Shown: one piece after another, positions 14,601 through 26,600 of the stretch
How the letters are laid out: each line of letters begins with the position of its first letter
Numbering within the stretch: position 1 is the stretch's first letter
Source: Muricea muricata
Lineage: Eukaryota; Cnidaria; Anthozoa; Malacalcyonacea; Plexauridae
Assembly (NCBI GenBank): GCA_963855995.1
Contig: OY979725.1
Location: 9,758,883 to 9,822,882, forward strand
Reading direction: 5' to 3'
Length of the DNA stretch: 64,000 nucleotides
Program-made: the position numbers and the translations under genes
The notes under the pieces: model-generated
Seen by the model: the letters and a program-made list of their open reading frames with translations, nothing else
What the model was told of the DNA's origin: nothing
The model's database searches: none

Positions 14601-17600
14601 GATTATTATAAAGAATAAGAAGAAATTACCAAAAGGTGGGAAGATGGTTTTTAGAGATTTATGATACACAGGATACTGGATAGGACAAAAACTTCATTCC
14701 ACATTTCAGGTCATTCAATGTCTGTTTCATCTCCCTCAGGTACCAATCCAGATTCAACTGCAGGTCAGGAGGGCTCTACGGCAAACGGAAGTGACTTACC
14801 ATCACCGGATGTGACGGACGGTGACACGTCTCAAAGCGAGGCTGTCACTGATGACCTCAGTGAAAGCATTAAAAGCGAGGGCGATGAAACTCTCAAAGAT
14901 ATCTTGGACAAGAATAAGGAGAAAAAAGAGGTGGGTGGCGTGAATAATGGGTGTATTAGAGGTGCCTTTGGTAGTTTACAGTAGGCGAGTGTTGGGTGGT
15001 GTAGTAGAGTATGCTTCTGGCAATTTCTAGCTGGGTCGTAGGTGGGTGTAGGAGCAGAAGCTGGGTGGTGTGTGGGTGTAGGAGCAGAAGCTGGGTGGTG
15101 TGTGGCTGCGTTAGAGGTGCTTTTCGGTAATTCCCAGCTTAAAGTAGCTACGGGCGAGTGTTGGGAGAGTGTAGTAGGATGATGGCCTTGTAGCGAGAAA
15201 TTGCCGGAAGAGGTTGGTTGTAAGTGGTTTGGGAGGCGCCTTTCGCCAATTTCCAGTTCAAGGAATTCGTGGTGGGTGGTTGTGTTAGAGGTGCCTTTCG
15301 GTAGTTTCCAGCTTGAAGTGGTGAGTGTTGGGTAGGTGTATTAAGGGTGCCTTCAGGTCGTTAGTGGAAGGCTCCTGGAGTAGCCCAATTTCCAGGTTAA
15401 AAAGGTGGGTGCTGTGACAGGGTGCCTTCAGCAAATTTCTAACTCCAGGAAAAAGGTGTGCGAGGGGGGGGGGAAAGGGTGCGTTCGTGCAGTTCCCAAA
15501 TGATCATCAGCATACTTTATTTCCATAATTTGTCATTCCAGGGTGATGAGGATGAGGTGGAATCAGAAAATGTTTTATCAGATTTGGTCAACTACATTCA
15601 ACCAGTTCACTTCAAAAGTTTTGAGCATTCAGAAAGTAAGAATATTCGTCTTTTTTTACTATTGCATGCACGCGTAAAAGTCCCACAACTTTACAAATCT
15701 GTCGACAAGTTGTGTTCGCACTTTTGGAGCGAGTACAAATTGGAACAACTTGTAAAGACTCTCGGTAATATTTCGATTGTTAAAAGGTTGTCCTAACACT
15801 TTTAATACAGACTTGTTGTAACAAGATTCTCACAAAGTTGACAACACAGGGCTGTATTCGTAAATTTAATGAAGATTCTAGTCGCGGATCGAAGGCTTTG
15901 CGATGATAAATTTACGTGGTGTAACCACAAAATTATACTAAGATTATTTTCACTATGCAAACATACAAGGAACTTATTGTATCAATTTTGTTGGAACAAC
16001 GTAACAACGAATTTGATTGTAGTCCCTTGCAAGTTGTTAACAGTGTGTGTGTGAAAAACTTGAGAGCTTACTTCAAGCTCGTCATCAAGTCTGTCGCGTT
16101 TCTGCCGTTGTTCCAACTTGTTGGCAAACTTTCTGCAAACCCATTTTGGTCACGTTACGTAGACAAGCCGTAAGATTTTACTCGTGTACCTTTTGACAAA
16201 TATTGCTTTTCATTTTAGCAAGAAATAAATCTTTTGAGATGACATCGTTCGTGGAGACAGTCGCTACAACATTGCTAAAACAAGAACCTGTGGAGTTTGT
16301 GAAGTATCCTTTAGTGCTTTCGAGTGGGCGGCTGAATTTTTTTAACACTTTCTAATATGAACTTTAAAGCGCTTTTGATTTCAAAACCCACTCGAATTCA
16401 ATGCTTAGATCTTCTGGAGGGGATAAGGTACATCGACATTGTGTCTGGAAATGTGGAAGAATTAAATCTCTGCAAGACTAAAATGAATGAGTACACAACC
16501 TCCCACTTAGGTCCCTTTTCTTATTGCCGCTCTGAGAAGTTATCAAGGGAGCTTCTGGTTTCTTATAACTATAAGCTTTCTTGCCAAGTATATTTCTTGA
16601 CTGTGTATTTTAGCTACAATAAGCGGCAGTTAAGTCGTATCTATCCAAAGGGAACTCGTGTTGGATCGGAAAATTACATGCCACAGGTAAGAATGATATA
16701 TATTAATATAATTTCTTTAGTAAATGATAGTTTTCAAACATTTTGATTGGCTGTTTGACCAGTAAATATGAGGCATTATTTACTAGTTGGAATTTTTTTA
16801 AAAATGGCCGCCAGTGATAGTCGTTTTATATTACTAATACAAAGTCAAAGATTATAAACAAGCTTTGATGTTAAACTATCTAAACGTAATAGCTCGTTTG
16901 TAAATAACTTATTAAATACTTTTTTCTCGCTATTTATAAATTACAAATAAAATTTAGTCTGTACTTGGGAATTTTCCGAAGTAAACTATGTTTTCATGAA
17001 AGAAGTGCATTTTATGGATGTTTTACTAAAGAAATCATACTAAAACAATTATTCTCCTCGGACGCAGTGATTATGGTGAATATTCACCTCAAATTCGTCA
17101 CCAATAATCACTTCGCCTTCGGCGAATAATTGTGGGATAAGAGTGAAAATTCTAATTACTAAATCATGACTTTGACACCATCATTGGTTTTAGTTTTATG
17201 AGATATATTTGCTGTCACATGCTGCCAGAATCTTGCATGTTTGCTTGCATTCATTAAGCTGATATCAGTGTGAGGTTCCTTGAGACTTATGTTCATGGCT
17301 ACTGTAATATTACTGATGACTAAAATTAAAATTCAGGTATTTTGGAATGCTGGATGTCAGCTGGTCGCTTTAAACTTTCAAACATTAGGTAAGGTTGAAA
17401 TGTCGTAGTACTTGTAGAATAATACGTTTTATGTTAGGTGTACTGAAAAAAAGGGATTTATGTCATATGAAGACTTTTGTAGGAGAGGTTTTATATAATC
17501 CCGAAGATTTCTTCTCAAGTTTGATCTAATTATTTATTCATGGTCACTGTAGGAGTGAGTGATCGCGGTACATCAAAGAAACCCCACTTAAAAATTAACT

Positions 17601-20600
17601 AAATCTTGCCAGACATCTGAACGTTATCATAAGATTTAAAAAAATAGATAGTATGTATTGGGAAGAGTAATACTCGCTGGCCATTTGAATCTTGTTGGAC
17701 CAATGAACAAACGGAGTGCTTTTACATTGAAGAGCTTGTGAGTGGGTTGGCATACGACATCCCAAATTAATCAAGAATTTGTGACTTTTTCTAAGATCGG
17801 TAATTGTTCTTTTATAGATGTTCCAATGATGTTAAACCTTGGAAAATTTGAATACAATGGAAAATGTGGGTTAGTAAAGTCAGCCCGGGCTGACATCTTT
17901 CTGTTCATGTAACGGCAATCTCTCTTAGGACGTAATTTTTCACGCTGGGTTAAACTCATAGAAATAATAGATACACAGCCAAAAATCAGATCCTGTGGAA
18001 AACAGGATGCAACAATGTTGTTGCAGCAAAATTCTTCCTGTGGTTGTCGTCAATATTATTGTTCGGCATTGTTACACCTGAATGCGGGTTGTTTAAACAA
18101 CATCTTTCAATATTGTTGGCAGCCTAGAACAATGTTCCCCAACAGCAGTGTGGAATGTGGGACGAGCTAAAATGCTCTTCGAAATCCGCTCTTTTTGGTG
18201 GCAAAATTTGTGCTGAGAAAATATAGACGTTTCTGTGTCTGTTATTTCTAGCTTTGAACAACCAGCCCAATTCCTTAGTGGACAATCTAGTGTTTTTGTT
18301 CTTCGCATTCTAACCGTCTCTTGTCTGATTTCTGCCAGGTATATCCGCAAGCCGGACTTCATGTGCCGTACGGATCGATCATTTGATCCTTTTGCTGAAT
18401 CTACTGTGGATGGAATTATCGCGGGCTCAGTCGAAGTGAAAGTAAGTCGGACTATTAAAGGAATACCAAGTAGTTTTCCGTGCAGGATAGCTATCTACCA
18501 TGCAATCATCTAACCTCGTCATATTTCTTCCACTGTGCAGCTACCTTCCAATTCCATGTTCTTTTTATATTGCATTGCTGTTGTTGTTTTGTTCTTTCTG
18601 TAAAGTTCTTTCTGCACCATTCTTGGCACCCGCTGTCGTTCGTGCTTAGTTTGTATTGACAGTTGTTGTTTGGTGTTGTCCATGTACAGTATGTCTTAGA
18701 TGTTTTATTCTATATGATGTGTCAAAATCCTGGAAAGTGGTTTACTGTAGTTACTAATGAGCTTTCTCGCGAAGCACCTCTGAGAAACACGATAGATGTT
18801 TTGACCGCGAAGGAGGTTGGAAATATTTCACATTTTCTTCCCAGGTTATCTCAGGTCAGTTTCTTTCTGAGCGCAAAGTGGGGACCTACGTCGAAGTGGA
18901 TATGTATGGTTTGCCTGCCGACACAGTCAGGAGAAAACACCGCACGAAGACCGTGCCCAGTAATGGACTGAACCCTGTGTACGACGAGGAGACATTTCGT
19001 TTTAACAAGGTAATGTGGAAGTTCAAACATTGACGACTTGCCAGAAATTCAAAGTGAGGGGGGGGGAATAGAAACATAGAGAGGTCATGAATTTTTAAGA
19101 CTCTAAAAATGAGAAAATGGAGTGTCAAATGGCGGGGGGGGGGGGTCGGTCAAATTTATACGTGAGCTCGTAGAGTTTGCGATACACGGTATATTTGAAA
19201 CAGATCTTAAAGAAAAATAGTGCTATATTTAGTTCAGCCCCCACTCCTTTTTATGGTCTCAAAAATTGATGTCATCTCCTATGCTTACATCTTTCCCCTC
19301 TTCTATTATTAATTAATTAATGACATGTCCCTTACATGTACTTACACATTGGATTTCCCATAACATAGCCTCAACGTTAAAGAGCATATAAAGCAGAAAT
19401 ACTTCCTTACTTGCTACTTACTAACACTTTTTATAGCTATCATTATTTTTTATTTTAATTTTTTAATCTGCGCTATTTGAGTTTATTGGCACCTCCTCTT
19501 TTAATATCTCAGTCTCTGTACTTCAGCACAACTCTTGTTTGGTTTAAATTCTCCCTTGAAAACAGGTCTTCTACTTGTTGATGATTTTTATTTGTTCTAG
19601 GTTGTTCTTCCCAATCTGGCCGTGTTACGAATAGCAGTTTACGAGGAAAGTGGCAAAATAATCGGTCATCGCGTATTACCAGTTGATTCGATTCAACCCG
19701 GTAAGATGTTGGGTAATCAATTTAAGTTTTGGTCACTAATATTATTCTATCCCCAAGTATTCCCAACCCATAACATGCCTTACCCTAACCCTAACCTCTT
19801 CTACCCCTAACCTCTTCTACCCCTAACCTCTTCTACCCCTAACCTCTTCTACCCCTAACCGTTGCCTTAGTTACCGAAACATAACCAGATATTGCGAGTA
19901 ACAGGCTTTTTGACAGTTACTTTGAGAGAAGAGAAGCTTAGAATCGAATGAAAAAAATCCGAGTAAAAAAGTTAAAGTTTATGCTTACTGATTACGTTTC
20001 TATTTATTCCAGGTTATCGTCATATCAAACTGAAAAGCGATTGTAATCAAGCTTTGTGTCTTCCCGTATTGTTTGTTTACATCAAAACCTCTGATTATGT
20101 CCCCTCCACATTCTCCGGTGTGTATGATGAGGCATAATCCGTCAACCAGCTCCTTGCCGACGCGGTAGCGACGGCGAAAAGTGTTCATATACAGTAATTA
20201 TGCACTAGGTTTCCAGCATAGATTCGAAATTAATTTTATTTACTATTCATTTTTTTTAAATCGTTTCTTATGTATTATACGCAATAGTTTGTTATTCAGT
20301 GGTGATTCGCAATGATGATAGTAGTTAATATTTTTTGCCGTCACATTTTTGCATGCAGGTAGAAATAATGTTAAACTATAGATTCAAATACTGCCCGGGT
20401 CAACTTCGTGTTTATAATCCAGTATGTTACTCGTGAGTAAAGAGTAGAGTTCAAATCACACATTACTCATATCGCCATAAAATATTCGTGTATAAATTTT
20501 TGTTTATTTTGAAATGACCCACCGAGGCTTTGCACCTTTTTTTCTGACCCTCCCCCCTTTTGAACCATGGGTCCTCCTGAATAGTGGGTCCTCCTATTTT

Positions 20601-23600
20601 TGCCGCCCACCCCCTTTTAATTTACGACCGATTTCTCCGTATTGAATGATTGCCATTCTGTTTTCTCAGATTTTGCCGATGCTCTGACAAACCCTATCGC
20701 GTTCCAGTCGAAGGCGGAGATCAGAGGGCATATGTTGGAATGTTTAATAGACGATGACGAAGCCATATCGCAGGTGAATATTGTCGTTTGCATTTGGGGT
20801 AAACGTATCAAGGCGATAACAGCCAGAACGTGTTCGCATCGCTTGCTGCGGCTTGATAATAGCGATGCTTGGTGCAGGTCAGGAATTTTGTTCGAAAAGT
20901 TTGATGCAATTAATAAGTTGTTTTAAAGGGAAATGGCAACAAAAAAATTATTATCTCATTAGAAAGAGACTCTAAAACAATATATAGAAGTCTATTGCAA
21001 AATTTTTATGTCTGTTTTACTTCGGGAGATATTCTCACCTAAATCAACGAACTGTCCGCCATCTTGGATTAATTTTTCACCTCATTAACAATGTTTTGGT
21101 GACGTCGCAACTGGGATAAGCCTGTCAAAAATCCTCCTAAATACCTACCCACAATCAAATATTGTTTGAAATCTCAGTCCGCGCTGAAATCCGAAACACT
21201 TACCACCGTACATGCGATTATAAGAGCATATTAACCATTGTGTCGTAAGAAAAAAAATCGCGTGATCCCAGTTGTGACGTATCGTGCATATCCACAAATA
21301 TCCAAGATGGCGGACAACTAAAGATTTCAAGTCAAAATATCTCACCAAATAAGGCAGATATAAAAATTCTGTAATAGAATTCTATATACTGTTTTGGAGT
21401 CTCTTTCAAATTGAGACGATAAAAAATTTTGTTGCCATTTCCCTTTTAAATACCACCAATATTGACATTCAGAGTCTTGGTGCAAATTTGAACAACTTGG
21501 TGACAACTTGTAACAAGCTTGGCGGCGATATCAAAAAATTCTCACAAAGTTGACAAAACAAGTCTGTAACAAAAGTGTTACGTTCACGACTGTATCATCC
21601 TTCTTGAAACAGCCGTGCAACAACTTATTTCGACATTTTACATTTTACAACAAGCAGTGCACACACAACTTGTCAACAGCTTGTGAGAAGACCTCTGTGC
21701 TACATCCTGTGTGTTTTTACGCGTGACATATTTTAACAAAGGCTTAATGATGTTTTCATTTTTAAAAATTCGTTTTCTGTTTCATTTTTTCTGCCAAGGT
21801 TCCAGAAATGCAACCGAAACTTGGTAAGTGTCTCTCTTCATCGTTGTAGTCTTGTTTTTCTTGGCTCTATTTAAAGTGATATATTTTAGAGCCTGTTTTT
21901 CATTTGTCTACGACACAGTCATCGTCGACAGTTCGATGTAGTCCAGATATGTCAGTTCAGCGATTAGATCAGCTTTATAGTTTAACGTTTGTCTTGCAAA
22001 CTTTCGATGTACTCGTATGTACTTAAAACTCATTGTGCTTAAAAATTTTCGTTTCATGAACACACAGAGGAAACTCGCTCGTAAAAACTCGCTAACCAAA
22101 CTTTAGATACGGCATTACTGTACCACAGTATAGCATAGGAATGAGCAGTAGTGCCACTCTGCAATTCAACATGTCTCTGACTGGCTAGAGCCGTCGTGAG
22201 TATCCGTGCATGGGGACTCAGTCAAAGGTTCCGACTCGTGTGACCTATCTATTTAGTTCCTATTTTGTGATTTTAATTTTTTTCTTCTGTTATTTCAGCT
22301 CCAACACACCCTTCCAACATGCGTCGTGCTTCGGCTCAAATACCATCTCAGAGTAGCAAAACTGTGAAAACTTCAATGTCGGCTAGTAACCTTGGCAACG
22401 GAACACCACTGCCTTCAAACAGATCTGTGTCGCTGACCGTTGATACACTGGAGGGCAGAGAAACATCGTCGAAAATTTTTAAACGATCTCAAAGCACCAA
22501 AAAACGCGAAGGTATATTCAGCTAAATTACTTTATAGCACCGCAGCATATTCTACACGAAATTACGTTATGGCAATGACTATTGGGGTGCACCGGCTTCC
22601 AAGTAATTCTAAATCCGCCCGGATTCAAAGCCTAAAATATTTACTTTTGAAATAGTTTTATATATGTCACAGAATGCAAGACTACCATATTGTGGAACAT
22701 TGGATCAGCGTTGGCTTTCCCAACTGCGGCAGAAAGGCATAAGAAGCAATGGCACTAAGGGCTTTAACTCGCAAGATATTAGAAGAGAGAATTCAATGTC
22801 GACAACGTTGAAATTTTAGAGTTTTATTTGTTACTAAACATGTTTAGAAAGTTAAATTACAATCCGGTGGTCAGTGCTATTTAGCTTTCGGGAAACAGAT
22901 CCTTGTACCTACACACGCAGTCAAAAACGGCACAGACTTGTTGCAATTTTACCAGCTTGTTGTAACTTGTCGACAAGTTGTAACAAACTTGTCAATTCTA
23001 TCAAGTTGCAGCAAGTCTCTAAAAATCAAACCGATGCACCCGCTAGCAAAAACTTTATCATAACCACAGGGGCGCTACGAATCGAAAGTTAGGGTGGAAC
23101 CCATGATCTGATGGATCGAAAGGCTTGTTTGCAAATATCAACATGTAGCACTGACACGTGTCTGTTTAATTTTGTAGAAGAACCAAAAATCGCTCCAATA
23201 CCCATCGAAGAGCTACGACGCCACAAAGTTAGTTTCTTATATTTTATTAATGAAAATTATTCTCTGCTCATCACATTCATTGTTATACATCGAAAATCTC
23301 AAAACAAAATATATTGCCATGTCCCTTTACTAGTTCACTGGAAAGCTGTGCGTGTAGAATTAAAAGCGCAACAAGTTCTTTGTTGATTTTAAAATCTGCT
23401 TGCGTAGAATGTGCAAAGAGTCAAGGAGAAACACAAGAAGGATATCTCGTTGCTAGTTCGCAAGCACATGAAGGTATGACAGTTGTGGAATACTCCGCTC
23501 TCAGCGTTAATGCGGTCTAAGTAATATGAAATCTGTGCTTTCAACGGGAGACAGACGAGAGTAACACCACAAATATCATTTTTACCCGGGTACGTAACAC

Positions 23601-26600
23601 CAAGACACAGTAAAAATCATGACTGCATTTCACATTACATTGATATTGAAGGATCTAGACGCAATTTCGAAACCTCCACCGTACTCGAACCGAAGCATTC
23701 CAACGGTCGTAGGATCGATTCCCACCGTGGCCGGAAATTATTTCATTTTTCCTGTGTGGATAAGCTCGGAGCTACGCGACGCGGGTCATTTTCACCTGAC
23801 CACATAACACCAGATACCTTTTTTAAAACTTAATGGCAAGGGGAAGGTCGCGTTGCTTCGTTGATTTCAGAAAAGGGTCGGATTTTGTCTAACGATGGCT
23901 GTGATTACGTGAACTGTTTCCAATATTCTAGGAGAAAGATCGTCTTCAAAAACAACATTTTACAACGCAAGAGAAGTTAGCGAAGGATATGGATAAAGAA
24001 ATCGAGACAACGAAGAAAAAGCTTGATAAGACGTTGAAGAGGGCCTCGAGGTCTGGGTAAGGTTTCTATAATTTGCAATTGTTGAGTTTTTCACTCTGGT
24101 AGACGCTGAATAAGAGAATTCAGATGTATCTTTCTGATGGAAAAACAGCAACACACGAAGGATATGATTTTTTCATCTTAGATATGTTTTGTATCGATTC
24201 CTCACTTTCGGGTGAGCCGACTTTTTTAAGCGTCGAGGTCGCTATATCATTTTACGCCTTTATCCAAGAAGACGCGAAAGTCGTACCATTTATTAATGTC
24301 AAATATAAAGGCACCTTTTCAATCCGCGTCCCCTGGCTTCAAGACAAGCGTGGCGAACAAAACACTCGTTACTTTAGATATGATAGCGACTGTCAATTCA
24401 AATATTGTCTTTTCGTGCCTTTAAAATGTAGAAAATACGAAGAAGTTTACAAGGAAGGAGTTCAAGAAGTTTCCACTCTTCGTAAAGACCATGAGATGAG
24501 GGTAAGTGATTGTAGTTGTACAGTACATCAGTGAAATGAGGTTCCGAAGAGATTAAACATTGCCAGAGGTCTACGAAAGATTTTGTTTCGACAAAATGAC
24601 GGATTTCGAAGGGCATGTTCTTCAACAATTGGAGACGTGATTCGTGACCCAGAACGCAGTCTACTGTATATCTATTCTTTCTGTAGGTCGCAATACATAT
24701 ATGACATTTATTTAAACTCGAATTACAAGATAGCAAAAAACTGGTAATATCTGCAAGAACGATCAAACGTTGTCTTTGCTGCATAATGATGGTAGTTTTA
24801 ACATGTCTGTTCACAAATTGCGTTCGCACTGCTTGTTCCAATGTGTTGGAATAAATTTTGGAACAAACTGTTTACAACTTGTAATAAGCGTGATGGATTA
24901 CCAGTGTTGTCACAAGATTACTCCAACAGGAATGATGCAGTCGTGATGTAGCAATCTTGTCACGGCTTCTGTTGTCAAATTTATGGCAATCTTGTTACAA
25001 CAGCTCTGTACAGTATTACAATTGTTAGGATTTAATTGTAATAAATTGTTCCAATCAGTTGACAACTTGGGAATTGTTAATATAGTCTTCATATGTTTCG
25101 TTCTTCACTTGTTCACACAGATGAATGTGCTAAAATTGGAACAGCGAGAGGAAGTGATTGTATTGATAGAAAAACAACTGAAGGAGCAACACGACTTGGC
25201 AAAGGAGAACATCGATCCTGTAAGTTTTTTTTCTGGGATAAAAACGTATCTTATACTCCGCTGTATAAACTCTTTGAGGTATATCAACATTTGAGAAGTT
25301 GCCCAAACTAAAGTTATGTCATCTTTGCAGGAATTTGAAGAGTTGCGTGTTGTCATGGAAATAACAAAGACGAAACAAAGTAAAAAGCTGGCTGAAGTTC
25401 ACGAAAGGTAATATGAACCTTTAGTTTGACTTTACGTAAACGGTAATCTTCAGGGATCAAGCCTTGTGATCTTCACAAAATTTTCATGGAATCGTTTAAT
25501 TCTTTGCCTATGCTATTAAAAAGTATTTAAAAACTTTACCTGTAATGTAAACTGAGACATTTTGTACCACTACAGAAACAAAATAGTAGATGATTGACGT
25601 TCATAGATTGTGTACTCGCGCGAAAAAGGAAATTTTCGAGATTAAGAACACATAATGAATTAGTAAAATGCTCCAAATGTGATTGCAAAATGCTAAAAAG
25701 TATATGAGATATGTATCTAGCGTTGTAAAGATTTGTACGATAACAATTTTGGCACGTGATACAAACTTGTACAAAATTTGCAAACTTTGCAAGGTTTTAT
25801 TTTCCACACTTTATGTGATGATTTATTTATTTTCCTGTAAATAGATAAAATTGTCCATTATAATATACATTAATATATTATTATAGTTACTAGTTTTACT
25901 TTCACTGTCCTGTAGAAAAATTCACATTTTAAGAAAAAGTCAAGATCTTTTAAATAGCACGGAGCTGAAGCATGTTTCAAAAGACAAGAAATCTAAAGAT
26001 GAAATACAAAGGTACCTTATGCAATTGGGAAGTGTGTTCAGTTGTGTTTGTAAAACATCTATGCACATATATTCTTAAATTACATGCATTAATCTTTTAC
26101 ATATACCAGCAAATGTTTTATAAAATTATTGTTTGCATCTATTTAGCCATTCATTTACATTTTTTAAATATTTTGTCCATTAAAAAAGTTTTTTTTAAGA
26201 ATTGTTATCTACTGTTGAAAACTAGTCATGATGTAATCATGTTATTAGTTTGTCTATAAGTCATTCAGTTTAATGTTGAATATTATCTTTTTAATATTTT
26301 TCATCAGACTAAAACGCGAACAGAACAAAAGGCATATTGAACAAGCGGTGAAAGAAAGACAAAAGGTACGTCGTGAATGCTCTTATTCGTGATTTGTGCA
26401 TGAATGGAGGATAAGTGTTCAGACTGATTTAAAAGAGTGAATTTTTGCCAAGTCGTGCAGGCACAGATTATAGGGAGTTTAAAGTGCAACTAGCACCTTA
26501 TATGATTTTTTGTATGTGATATGTTTGGATCATTCTAAGAAAAAATGTAAGGTATCTTTATAGTCAAAATCTTCATCGCCATCAACTTTTCACTGATAAA

